Origin: Astrothelium macrocarpum
Taxonomy: Eukaryota > Ascomycota > Dothideomycetes > Trypetheliales > Trypetheliaceae
DNA: 64,000 nt
Direction: 5' to 3'
Assembly: GCA_021030915.1 (NCBI GenBank)
Contig: JAGEMR010000150.1
Coordinates: 1 to 64,000 of the forward strand
Part shown: positions 36,739-48,573 of the stretch, in pieces
Layout: the number at the start of each line of letters is the position of its first letter
How positions within the stretch are numbered: position 1 is the stretch's first letter
Translations under genes and position numbers: made by a program
The notes under the pieces: generated by a model
Database searches by the model: none
What the model saw: the letters and a program-made list of their open reading frames with translations, nothing else
Told to the model about the DNA's origin: nothing

Positions 36739-39494
36739 CTATGGTTCCCCTGACTTCTTGAATATGAGCTCTTTGTAATGGGTAAGTCTGGAATTTCTTT
36801 TTTTCCTTTTCACCAACTCACGCAGTTCCCCCTGAGAGTCCCACAGACGGATGCATGATCCCAAAAGTCCCTCCCGGGGGTCCGCCCCGAATTCCAAAAA
36901 AAGTTTTATCAACAGATCCTTTCTTGCGATATTCTCGTCTCCAAGTAATGTTTGCCATATCGTCACGCCATCAATTCTGTAATCGGTCCTTGCACCACGC
37001 TGTAGTAATTTCTCAACTATCTCGATATTTACCTCCTGAGTGCCCGCAATGCCAACATAAGCTTTATGATAAGCAATGGCACAATAAAGCAGCGATGACA
37101 ATTCAGAATCACTAATTTGCTGTTTACGGTCAACTAAAAAGTGGTCAATATATGGCACAAGTTGGCACTGTACAACAAAATAACGAAAATTTACATCCTG
37201 CACGACACGACATTCCGGCTTTGTCGTCACCCAATGCGATCCTGTCCGTACGCCCATTTCTGCCGAGCCCATGGAGTCTGATACTTTTTGAGCAGAGCGA
37301 TCAAGCTCGTCAAGTAGTTGAATGTATAGCTCTTCTTTATCAATGCCGGACTTTGAGGCATATTTGATGATGTCCTCGATGAGAGACCACACGGTTGGTT
37401 CAGAAGAATTTGCACGGTCATTGGTCTTGAGCATGGCAAGATGTGAGATGCAGAGGTGCAGATTGGGATTGAATGGTTTTCTCTCCCCGATTCTCATTTG
37501 TTCCCACGGATTCTGTGTCTCGAGAAAGTCCTTTACTGTTCGGTGAAGGTAGCCTACTGGCGCATTTCGGTGGCCTAGCGTTGCAAGTGATTTGGGTTCG
37601 AGCAACCCTCTGCAACAGGCATTTAGACGGCGTCTCATGATTTCAGCCCTGGGTCTTAGTTGAGCTAAGCTACGTGGCTTTGTGTCAAGACCAAAGATGA
37701 ATCCAAGGTTGTCCTCATCAGCAAAAGATAGATTCACCAGGGAGATGGGGTGAATCGCGATGCGAACCAGCTGAAACAGCTGCATGCCTCTTTGAAATTG
37801 CATAGGGCTGAGACTCGTGAGGATTTTCTGGAATAAATTCTCCAAGTCGTCCGGTAGAGAGTCTAATCGCCGCTGCAAATCGGACAGTCTCTCACCTTCG
37901 GACAGTCCGTCCAAAAGAGACTGGACGACCAGAAAAACCCACAGAAAGACGCCCGACGCCTTTGCACTAACATTCTGGATTAGAGTTCGTGCGTATACTG
38001 GATCAAACTCGACTAGGCTACGATAACCTGGATTAGCAGTTAATTTAGCTTCAATGTAGAATTCAATATCGCGCTGAGTCAACTCCTCCAACCGAAGATT
38101 GGGTCTCTGCTGAAACGCATCCTCGAAGACCACCCACGGCCGACTGGATACGCAAGCCTTAACGTTAGGTACGAGCAAGCTTTCGACAAAGCCCACAATG
38201 TTCTTTGGATCCCCCTCAAACTCATCTAATCCGTCAATATGGAAGAAAATTTTCGAGTTTGGAGTTAAATAGTCCAATAGTATTGTCCACGCCTTCAATA
38301 GTTCGTTCCACGTCCATGGCTGCGGGCCTTCGATACCCTCGCTAAAAAAGATCCTCTCTTCTAATCGATGAGGGAAGGCGACACAAGCCATATCCGGACA
38401 TTGCTGTAGTATATCGCATACCAGCTTACGAAGTAAACCTTCTTGGGACATTTGCATTGAAGAGCCAGAATTCCAGAAGGAAAAGGAAACGAAATACAAT
38501 GGTATGTCTCCTGCCCAGCGCTGTAGTGACTCTTGCAAGGAAGCGTGTCGCCATATGTATTTCATGAGTGTGGATTTTCCGGATCCTGCTTTTCCTGTAA
38601 TCCAAAAGAGATGGTCCTCCCCACCTTCAAGCCACCTAGCAAAGTTTGACTGTCTTTGGCGGCCCTGCGACTGAGCAGAGAATAGCCATTGAAAGGTTTT
38701 TTGATGAGCTACGGCAACCTCTTCATAACGAGCCGTCATTTCTTGGAATTGAAGCTCATGGATTAGCCGTCTATTGAATCTATCAAGGTCTTCCCTCTGC
38801 AAGTACTGCATCATGTGTTCAGCAAAATGTGATTCAATTGGTCGAAGCGGCTCATTTTTTTAGCTTTCATAGATGAGCCGAACAATATGGGCCTTGAATG
38901 CATCGCTTTGCTTAGTTTCTCGCAAGACCTTTGATGCCTGGTACTGGGTGTCTTGTAATGATGGCTGTGACCATGTTGATCCCCGCGAGCCCATTTCCGC
39001 GACTTGGTGCCTACAATCAAGCTTAGTAATGATAACATCATGCTTTGCATTATCAAGAGAATTGACCTCAACGATACTAAGAGATGCATTGACAGCTGTT
39101 GCCGGAATGAATCGAGACGGCGTTGCAAGTCATCAATGTCTTATTGATTCCAGATCGTCTTGAGTGCTTGTTGGAAGCTACCCCATGCCCTGCTCCTGCT
39201 CTGGACCGACAACTTATTCAATGCATCGATAAGTTTTAGAGCAAGCTCTTTGCACTGCACGCACAAAGGGGCAAGCTGCGCATCGCTGGGAGATTTGCTT
39301 TTGGCATTCAGCGACTGCTCGAGATCCTTGTTTAACTGGACCAGGCTGTTAGTAACGACTTTCAACTCCGAATTTCGGTCCGAGTCCTGGGTCGCAGAAA
39401 CGTAGATTTCGTGTGTATCGTGGACAAGTTTGGCTGTGAAGTCGACAAACTGAATTACGCTTGTCGCAACACTCAGAGCTGACATAGGATCCAT
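36739..39494 (-). pseudogene. NACHT NTPase (fungal NLR-like) with ankyrin-like tail, broken N-terminus
   Basis: The N-terminal fungal STAND domain starts at ATG 39494 (MDPMSALSVATSVIQFVDF...). An in-frame TAA follows at 39143-39141, and the frame then resumes with DIDDLQRRLDSFRQQLSMHL. A 1-nt shift near 39075-39080 moves coding to another frame (HDVIITKLDCRHQVAEM), which meets a TAA at 38862-38860 and then runs into the long open frame from 38814 to 36739. That frame carries the NACHT: Walker A GKAGSGKST, Walker B FHIDGLDEFEG and VSSRPW. The C-terminal third has two ankyrin-like units (IVEKLLQRGARTDYRIDG, LLIKLFLEFGADPREG). An N-terminally truncated protein from ATG 38814 (691 aa) is conceivable. 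Such proteins act in fungal nonself recognition and programmed cell death. Homologous blocks cross three lesions, so the full-length gene is dead. Confidence 0.85.
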
Positions 39495-40739
39495 GACGGA
39501 TGTAATAAAGAGGATTTCGCAAACTGCTGAACTTTCAAGTATGCCAGGCTACGTCACGTGATTGTTCCTAATTTTGGATAGTGTGTAGCCCTGCATAATG
39601 TTTCTGCTTGTAGAATTCGTCCCTCGTCCATCAATCAGGATATCCGTCTTGTAGCCCTTGTACTTCGAAACAAGTTCTGTTGTGTCGTATACGGTCTACT
39701 TCTTCTTCTGATCCTTGTTAAAATACCCCTTGATCGCCTTTTCGCTCCATACACACTTTGCGGAATCACGCATCGGCGCAAACAGGGAAACAGGAAGAGA
39801 CAGGTACTAACCAGGTTCATCCATTTCCTTTTCCACTTTCACCATAGGTGATTAGTAGGTAAACCTGAGCTGTGGCGGTGTACCTTACGCCACACGTGAG
39901 CTTTGTCTGAGCTAGCTTGAGCGATGCCTGAGTTGATCTAAGCTAACCTGAGCTGGCCAGAGTCTGCCCGAGTCTGCCAGAGTCTCGCCTGAGTGGCGTC
40001 AAGTCTCGCCTGAGTGGCGTCGGTTCTCGTCTGGGCACTGCCTGAATACTGACAAATATCAGTGGTCTGTGCTAAGCCAACAAGTGGAGGGTGACATGCT
40101 TGTGGTACCTTGCTATTCCGTACGGTTGGACTTATAATTCATCAGAATCATAATGCATCATGAAGTAATTTTGATGACCCTTGCTGGCTTAGTCAACCTT
40201 TTCTCTCACGTGAGGATTGCGCCCGTGCCCAACAACTCGACGTAAGCTCTTTGTGAATGTCTATTTGGGCAAGAGATCAAACTTTATCGAACAGGCCTGC
40301 TACCCCTATAGCTAACAACGATGTCGCGTAAGATTATTTAGAATTTTATTGCTTCTCCAATCTCATCTACCGTATTTGCATACTGCATCAGCTGGATGTG
40401 TATACCTACTGTGCCAGCTTAAGTTTCAGAACCGAATGTGATGAGCGGTAAGCACACCTGTGCGTGCTGTACGCAAATGAGGCGAAAGGCAAAGGGCGGG
40501 TAGCCTCACTTATTACAACCTCTTCGCCAGTATTCTGTCTAGCCTCTCAACGCGAGCCTTGCTCTTGGCTTCAAATTTGCAACGAGCCGAAAACCACTGT
40601 ATCATCATATGTGGCGTCTGGTCGAATCAGGCTGAAAGTCCGAAAGCAAGCGTACCCTGCCGCACCTGGAAAGGTTGCAGACTGCAAGTAAGAAAACTTG
40701 TCTCCTTGCCTTTCTGTACTCACACTCATATTGTCCATT
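39495..40739. other. Intergenic region with short tandem repeats
   Basis: No gene recognised. 39880-40060 is rich in degenerate direct repeats around the words tctgcc, cctgag and gtctcgcctgagtggcgtc. A tacgtcacgtga palindrome-like site lies at about 39550, about 60 bp upstream of the NACHT gene start. Confidence 0.5.
39981..40021. repeat. 20-bp tandem direct repeat
   Basis: The unit agtctcgcctgagtggcgtc occurs at 39981-40000 and 40002-40021. Shorter relatives (agtctgcc + spacer) at 39961-39980 suggest expansion from an ~11-bp unit. Confidence 0.85.
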
Positions 40740-42628
40740 ATGGCATCCATTCTTTCTAACGATGACAGCACGTCAAGGCGCAGTTTCGTTCATTCTCCTC
40801 TGGTTGCGGAGAATTTAATTCGGATTCTGGAGCTCCACCAAGGCAACCATGACGATGCCGTCTCTTTTGCGCTTCATATTGAATCAATAGATCAAACAAG
40901 ACCGTACGAGGCTCTATCTTACAAATGGGGAACTGAAGCTCCTACGTGCAAAGTAACCTGTGATGGTAAACGTCTACAAATCCGTCCGAATCTGATGCAA
41001 GCCTTGCTACACTTGCGAAGCCGGGGCGGGCCACAAAGATTCTGGATTGATGCTCTGTGCATTAATCAGGACGATTTGGATGAAGAAAGCAGATAAGTAC
41101 AGATGATGGGCCGGATCTACGAGCAAGCTGATCGAGTTTTGATATGGCTGGGAGAATCTTGCGATCACAGCCCGAAGGCCATCAGCCTCATTTCGAAACT
41201 GAGCGGGTTAGATGCAGAAGATGTCAGCAAACATAGAGATCTGTACGGCCTTCTTCTTTTCGGTATTCCACTATCTTCTCGCTCTGGCACCGAGAAGAAG
41301 CCGCGCGATAATGAACAAGACAAAGAAACTATTGCCGCAAGGCTACATAACGCTGGCCTTCCTCCTTCGGACATGACTCACTGGCATTACGTTCGAGATT
41401 TTGTAGATCAGCCCTGGTTCTCGCGTGTCTGGATTGTACAAGAAGTGGCTTTGGCTAAGAATGCTGTCATCTTATCTGGAAACGGCACAATTACGTGGGC
41501 AGCTATGGGAAGAGTTGGAGAAATGATGCACCCTCTCGGCTTTCCAGACATAGTAGGAGGACGGCATTGGGCGATCATTTCAAGCATCAACAGTCTCACT
41601 GTTTCTGAGTTTCAAGCAAGTGCTCCACCAGAGGGTTCGGACTTACTCTCAGACTTCAGAGACATCTGCTTTTGTACGGCTCATGCCGTCGCTACCGATC
41701 CGAGGGATAAAATATACGCCTTATTCGGCCTGCAAGAGCGACTGTCAGGAAGCATGCCGCCAGTAAAAGTCGACTACAAGATGCCAGTAAAAGACTTATA
41801 TCGAGACATGACGAGGTTCATTCTCGGCGCTTACATGGGCCACAGCAATTATCTAAAGGAACTTCCGAGAAATAACTCCTCAAAAAATGATTCGATTGGC
41901 CCTATCTTTTTGTGGGTCGCGATTTCAGCGTTTCTAGTGTTCCTGAGTCCATGAATGAGCTCGCTGGTTCCACAACCCAGTTTCCCGGCAGTGTCAAGAT
42001 CTGGTCTTCGGAAGATCCGAACGAGTTAATCCTCGATGGCAAGGAAGTGGATACGATACAAGCGACTTGCCAGGCAATACCACTTACGGCAAACCTTGAC
42101 AAACTCACAAAGAGTCTTTCAGAAGCCATGCCGCAATGATTCTCTCTTGTTACGGACTTGCAAAACTCTCGAGGTACCCCTGATTCAGCGACCGAGGACA
42201 GCCTTTTCTGGCTCGCTCGAATGTTGTTGACGGGCACGCCCTGGTCTTCATTTTCCCGTTCCGAACTGATCTACCATTTCAAGGCGTGGATGACATTCCT
42301 ATCGCAATCCTCTGATGCTTCGAAGGACACACCTCATAATCCGCTACTGCCGGCCAGCGTATCAACGGCAATCCAAAGCACCCTGCGCAAATGCCGCAAT
42401 CGGCGCCTGTGTGCTACGAAAAGGGGGAATTTGTGTCTTGCGCCGGCTATGGCTAAGCAAGGCGATGTGATCGCTTATTTTGCTGGCGGATACGGCTTCT
42501 TCGTCCTTCGGCCATGCGGGGCGTATTACGAGCTCGCTGGCGTTTGCCGTGTTGTCGAATATGACGGCGATGCGGTGCAGACGCTGAGAGACGACTCGAT
42601 GCCGTGGGAAAAGATCACACTGCGGTAG
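40740..42628 (+). pseudogene. HET-domain protein (heterokaryon incompatibility), broken
   Basis: ATG 40740 opens a HET protein: YEALSYKWG, then FWIDALCINQDDLDEESR, ending at TAA 41094-41096. The next codons continue the motif with VQMMGRIYEQADRVLIWLG, so the stop replaces the expected Gln (CAA to TAA). The frame runs to about 41905, including WFSRVWIVQEVALA and TDPRDKIYALFGL. A frame change follows near 41905-41912, with coding resuming as GRDFSVSSVPESMNELAG. A further in-frame TGA is at 42137-42139, after which the same frame continues to TAG at 42626-42628 with GDVIAYFAGGYGFFVLRP, a typical HET C-terminal segment. HET domains trigger incompatibility-type cell death on nonself contact. Three independent lesions make this a pseudogene. 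No introns explain them. Confidence 0.9.
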
Positions 42629-43387
42629 GCGTGAATAATTATCTAATACCGTAGCATTTGTAAGCCTTAGGAATGACAAACTGTACGCAATGAAAATGGG
42701 ACAAATCCTGCCATCATCAAATCAGTAGGATGGTCTCAGGGAGCTTGGAGGTAGGAGAAATTGAGCTATATGACGCTGCGTGTTCTGACAATTCGATCTG
42801 AGAATTTTCTCTTCACAGGACAAGTGTTTGCTCTTGCAACGTCCGGTGGCGTCGGGGGAATAGTCTATTTCTATCGCCTACCTAATAACCTGCTATGTCG
42901 TCATCAGTGTAGCACTCTGGAGGGCATGGCATGGCAGGCTTTTGCCACCTCGGGTGTAATTGCAAGAGGAACGGGATTCCGGGCGGTGAGGGCTGAGCAA
43001 TATCGCAAATTAAAAATAAAGACTAACGTATATCAAAGGTAAAAAAAAGAAGTTGTTATATTAGAACAGCTCGAACCCAGAAATAAATTAGGCAGAGTAT
43101 ATATATATATATATATAGCAATATGCTTTGCAGTTGCCACTGGGGGGGAAAGATAGCGATTGAAATATTATTAATAACAATAATAACAATAACTAGCTCA
43201 TGCCGGTACCAAAGCCATCGCACGACACCTCGTCTCAGCACTGCTACCGTCCTAATGAAGTTAGGTTGACCAGTCTCAGAGTCATAAGAGTCGAATAATC
43301 CACTTATTCATTTTCACACCCACGCTCTTGACTCTCAAAACCAACAGGTACAACCAAAGGTAGAGAGCAATATCCGCATTGCCGCTC
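42629..43387. other. Intergenic region
   Basis: Contains a TA microsatellite (43098-43117) and an ataataacaataataaca-type A+T stretch (about 43165-43195). A short open frame at 42770-43042 shows no domain. No gene recognised. Confidence 0.5.
43098..43117. repeat. (TA)n microsatellite
   Basis: Ten perfect TA units. Confidence 0.95.
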
Positions 43388-46300
43388 TTAAGCCTCCTGT
43401 CCTTTGTCGATACTGAAGTTGCATATCAATACAAGTCCAGTTTGAGTTCCAATAGCAATTGTCTTGTCCGAGACGGCCAAACATGATGGCCGATATTCTG
43501 ATGGCAGCCGCACTAAGTTCTCCGAGTCATAAGTGATCCAGTGCCCATCTAAACTTAGACCTGCGCCTTGATGTCGATGGTTTTGAGGATCGATAGCGTT
43601 GTGTATCATGCGTGAAATTGATAAGGGATCAGCAGGAAACCAATTACCATTGGCCAAAACACGTGCGCGCTTCATCCTGAAGAATCTCTTGCTAATATCG
43701 ATCGCCTCCAGGCATTTGCCGTTATGTGTATCCCAGATCTTCGCTATCGGATACTCTGACAACGACACAAACCGAGCGGAATCGGGGGAAAAGGTAATAG
43801 CACTGAAACAATCTTCATAGTCTTTGAAGATTTGTAGGCTTTTCCAACCGCGTGTATCCCAAATCTCGATCCTATGACGCATCAATAAAGCCAACCAAAC
43901 CGAATCGGGTGAAATTTCCATCGATTGGACACTATTTTCGGTCTCAAGCGTTTGGAGACACTTTCCGTTGTGTATGTCCCAAATCTTGATTTCCATGTCT
44001 TTTGAGGCCGAGAAAATTTGCGCGATTTTGGGTGAAAAGGCGATCGAGGTGATTCCTTTCTTATGACCAGTGAGTGTTCGTAGACACTTACCGCTTTGTA
44101 CGTCCCAAATTTTGATCGTGTGGTCGAGTGATGCTGAAGCGAGTTGCTTTGAATCGGGCGAGAAAATAACGAGATGGACTGTTCTTATATGGCCTTTGAG
44201 CGTATGTAAGCAATGACGGCCATGTGCATCCCAAACATTGATCGTACAATCTCTTGAGGCTGAGGCAAGCAGTGTCGAGTCAGGTGAAAAAGTGGCGAAA
44301 GTTACACCAGCCTTGTGGCATGTGAATGTTTGCGGAGAGTCGTTACTGCAAACATCCCAAACTCTAATTGTTCGATCAATTGATGCTGATGCGAGTCGTG
44401 CAGAATCGGACGAAAAAGCGATTGACCGAACTTCGTCGTTGTGACCTTCCAATACTTGTATACACTCGCCTTTACGTGTATCCCAGATCTTGATTCTGGA
44501 GCTGGTGCTCGCTGACGCGAGCCGTGTAGAATTCGGCGAGAAAGCGAGCGATTTGATCCGACTACCATTGCACTCCAACGTCTGTAAGTGCTCGCCGCTA
44601 CGCGTGTCCCAGATCTTGATTAAGCTATCGGAAGCTACTGCAAGCCGCATGGAGTCAGCTGAGAAAACTAATACATCAGATGGAGCCTCCTGATCCCCGA
44701 GTGTTTGCACGGATTTGCCACTATTCATCTCCCATATTTTGACGAGCCCGGTAAAGTTAGACGATGCAAGTTGCATCCCGTCTGGAGAGAAAGCGACACA
44801 AGAGACATCTTTATCATCCTCGAACGTCTGCAAGCACTCGCCGCTAGATGTATTCCAGATCTTGACTGCGTTACCTGATACTGATGCAAGCTGCACCGGA
44901 TCGGATGGGAAAGCGACCTTAGAGACAGGGCCAGGCTCCTTGAGCGTCCGCAGACACTTTCCACTGTGTGTATCCCAAATTTTGATCGTCCTAAAGGAAG
45001 ATGATGCGAGTTGTGTCGTTGGTGAGAAAGTGACTGAGCGGACGTCATGAAAATGACCCTCGAGCGTCTGCAGACGCTCACCGCTGTGAGCATCCCAGAT
45101 CTGAATTGTCTTGCCTGATCCAGACGCGAGCCATGCCGAGTTCGGTGAAAAGGCAACCGAACTGGGCCAAGAGGAATGAGGCTCAAGTGTCTGTAAGCAG
45201 GCACTCCCTCTATCTCCTATAGCCGGCTTGATCGTGACGCACTTCGGTTCTTCCTTCTGGAAAAGGCCTTTTATTAGACTGCGGCCTGGACTGAACATGA
45301 GCGCGGACGCATATGCTTGGAGAGGGGCCTTCTCTATTGCTGGCTTGTAATACATAACAAACCGGCGTGCGTCATGGATCAGTTCTAGCAATGTAGATTC
45401 ATTCACTCTCTCCTGAGTCGGATTAGGAATATTATTGGCAAAGATAGCAAGTCTGTTTCGAGACTTACTTCAAACATAGCCTCGAGTTTCGCTATCGACA
45501 TGACGCCTTTCGACATATTCCCACAAAGACTAAGGGCCTCGAGCCAGTAAAGGAGTTTCCTTCTCAAGAATTGGTCAACAATACCTCCGCCCTCGAAGTC
45601 AATCATGTGATTTGCATAAGAGTAAGACTTCGAATTATAGAGGTGCTCAATCCAATGAATACAAGAATAGCGCAATGCCGCCAAAGGATCCGGTTCTGGC
45701 TGTTCTATCCGCTCGATAGGATATCCTAGAGCATGCAAGTTGTACATGTCTCGCTGGAGTGTCTTAAGCATGAATTGGAGTGATTTCGAGAAAATTTGAT
45801 AATGAATCTCCTCAATTCCAGATGAAAAAATTATCTCGGGCGCCTGTGCCATCAAAAAGTCCTTCGCGGACTGATGGACAAAATAAATGGTGCCCTTCCG
45901 AATAGTGAGAAATGAACCACAATAACCAATAATCTCGCTTAGAGATTCCACATCGTCGGACATGTTCTCCAGCACGTCAATCAGAGGCGCAATTTCTTTC
46001 AGTGTGATAGGTCGGTATACGATCGCAATCAAGGCAAGTACCCTCTTGTAGAGATTAGCGTTGTCCGAATCGCATATTTGCTCCACCATCCGTTTGTAGA
46101 GAAGATCCAGTTCAGGCGGAAACTCATTTAGCTTTCCATGAGCGAGTGCTCTCAAACTCTTTTCGAGATTTTGGCAGACTAAAGTCACCCAGAGAAAATT
46201 GTCATTGGCATTTGAGTGTAAATGATGCTTTACGGCGTTTCGCGTCTCGTCGTTATACCTTTTTCGTCGCGCTAAATGAAGCAGTTTTTGATCAATATAC

Positions 46301-48208
46301 ATACTGACACCCATAGAGATAGTTTCCGAGTTCAGCTCGAGGTGCAACATCGTCCCTTCTTCAGCTTGCTCCAGGCATTCCTGAATGTTGGGCCAATTGC
46401 GGCTGGAGATGATGAATTTTACATGAGATGTGGATGCCTTTTGAACAATAAAGTCTAACAGCTTAAGCATGTCTACCTCGCATTCGTCGAGGGCATCAAC
46501 AATGAGATAGGTAGGACTCAAGCTCGGATCCTGTAGAATGTTTGTGAAGATCTCCGACAAAGCAACCCAAGCGTTCGCATCCTCGAAAAGAGCTTTACCG
46601 GCATGATCGTACTTCCTTCGTATATGTGGTAAAAGCGACGGTTGTTGGTCGACAAGCAAGTATAGCAGACTCCGCAGCACGGCTGTGGCTTCGTTGATTC
46701 GTAAATCAGTGGCCTCATAGAAAAAGTAGGACAGAAGATTTGTTTTGGCCATCGACTTTTCCAATTCGTTCACAATTCCGCAGAGTAACATGGTCTTCCC
46801 CTTGCCTGGATCGCCCTTTATCCATAGCAGCCGGCTCTGCTGATCTTTACACCATCGTTCGAAACCCCAATTTTCGAGAATGCAGTGATATGGATCTGCC
46901 AACAGGGGACCTTTCTTTTCCTCGATTCGCTTCTTATCGTCACGAGGATCAGTAGAGCGAAGATGTTGCAAGCACTCGTTATCCTCCTTTTCTAGTTGGA
47001 CTGAGATTTGCTTTTCAACGAGACCACGGACGTCTTCCAGATGTTTTGTTTCTTGATTCTTCGCGAGCTCGACAAGGCCTTGAAGATGTGACACGATTTG
47101 CTGTGTATTATATGCACTGGCATCTTGCCGTAGGTCGTCCTCCATACGCTTGACACGCTGCAGGCTACCGCTCTAGTCATAAAGCTCGACCATATCGCCA
47201 AAGAAGACTGCAATCCGATTTCCGTAATATGAACAAACGCTTTTCATGAGGTAAAGAAGAAGTTCTTGGTAAAGATCAACGATGCGCCGCTCCAGCTTGG
47301 CTCGTATTCCATCAAATAAACCGCTATCAATGGTGCTCTTTTTCAGCAGCAGACTTGAAATTTCGCAATACCATTCCATTCGAAGTATAACATGAACGAT
47401 GCCGCTGCGATTAGATTCTGTTTCGGTCGAAGGGTTAACCAAGACCTGGCCATTTTGTCAAAATCTCTTTAGACCAGAGGGGAAGGGGTCGCTGGAGAAG
47501 CAGTGAGAAATGTCGCTAGCCGTAAGAGACACAATTACAAAACATCCATCAGGGATACCCTCAATGATATAAATAAGTATAGAATTGGTTTTGGTGGGCG
47601 TTAGGCAGTGAATGGAATTTCCTTCTTGATGGCTTATATCATTTTAGGGATCTACCTAACGGGTTCTTGGCAGATTATTTCTCCTATGGTCTGAGAGACT
47701 TCATGCTGCAACGCCTGGTGATGCTTACCTGCATGGCAATGCAAACGCCTGCCCAAGCTATGGCGGCTTGCGGCATAGCTTGCAACGCCGAAGCTACAGT
47801 ATTCTTCAATGAAAGAACACCTTGCATCACTTTACTGATAGACTGCTTCTTGCTTGCCTCCAACCTTGTCTTCTCTAAGCCGGCTTTGGCAAGTGCCTTC
47901 ATTCGTCGTTGTCTCTCAATCGTGCCATCCTGCCCAATTAAATTCTCTTCATCAAACTCTTGTGACAAGATATTCTCATATCCATCGACCAGTTTTGATT
48001 CTCTTTGCTTGACTTCATCATATGCTCTGTTCCAAAGTTGTTCTGATAGGTATTCTGGGTTATGAGAGGCAATCCTGAGTGAATTGCTCAAGGAATCAGA
48101 TGAGGCGCTCGTGCTCGCTTGTTCGCCACTAAATTCGTTGCTTTTGGGCTCTTTGGACGGTTTGGGACTGTGGCGGTGAGACTTGAGTAAGGAAAACTTC
48201 AGAGACAT
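43388..48208 (-). pseudogene. NACHT-WD40 NLR (NWD family), intact except one nonsense codon
   Basis: Three exons: 48208-47729, 47445-45469 and 45412-43388. Introns are 283 bp (47728-47446, GTAAGC...CAG) and 56 bp (45468-45413, GTAAGT...CAG). Both splices restore one frame of 1,494 codons. The N-terminal NACHT_N-type domain (LWNRAYDEVKQRESKLVDGY) continues over intron 1 into NPSTETESNRSGIVHV and MEWYCEISSLLL. The NACHT has Walker A GDPGKGKT, Walker B YLIVDALDECE and sensor ISSRNWPN. The C-terminal propeller has about 12 WD repeats. One TAG, at 47175-47173, falls between LYD and SGSLQRVKRMEDD, where related proteins have Trp (TGG to TAG, a CpA-to-TpA change on the opposite strand). NWD proteins include the Podospora het-d/het-e incompatibility genes. 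A shorter NACHT-WD product starting at ATG 47145 is possible. Classed as pseudogene because of the stop; recent inactivation is inferred. Confidence 0.88.
43700..45195 (-). repeat. WD40 repeat array of the NWD gene
   Basis: About twelve units of roughly 126 bp with the pattern xIKIWDTxSGxCLQTLExH...VxxxAFSPDSxxLASAS. The units are similar but clearly diverged, and several lack a good GH or WD (e.g. NAVKIWNTSSGECLQTFEDD). Array copy number is a known source of allele diversity in het-d/het-e type genes. Confidence 0.9.
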
Positions 48209-48573
48209 GATTGTTGCAGGCTCATGCTAAGAACTTAGCGTTTCCAAGCAACTGTCATGGTGCGAGTCGTCAGGACGGGTCGACTGCATTAGTCAAACGA
48301 CTGTGCTGTGTGGGGAAACCGAATGAACGTTTTTGTATCCAAGGTTCTGTCACATCAGCCTTCCCGTAGACTTACTATCGATGAAATCAGAAAATATGTC
48401 ATTGGGCTTCATCTTGTATGGAACTCAAGTCTGAGCGAAAGCAACTTAAAAGTAGTACTCAAATTGCTCTTAGCTCGTAGAATGTCAAGCTCAGACGCTA
48501 GCCGAGGCGGTGTGGCACACAGGGCTGACCTTTCGGGATTAAGTCAAACGCTGTCTTTACATTGGCTCGGTCG
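48209..48573. other. Short gap between NWD gene and A+T-rich block
   Basis: Presumed upstream region of the NWD gene. No feature recognised; an open frame of about 90 codons has no domain. Composition turns A+T-rich after about 48650. Confidence 0.45.
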
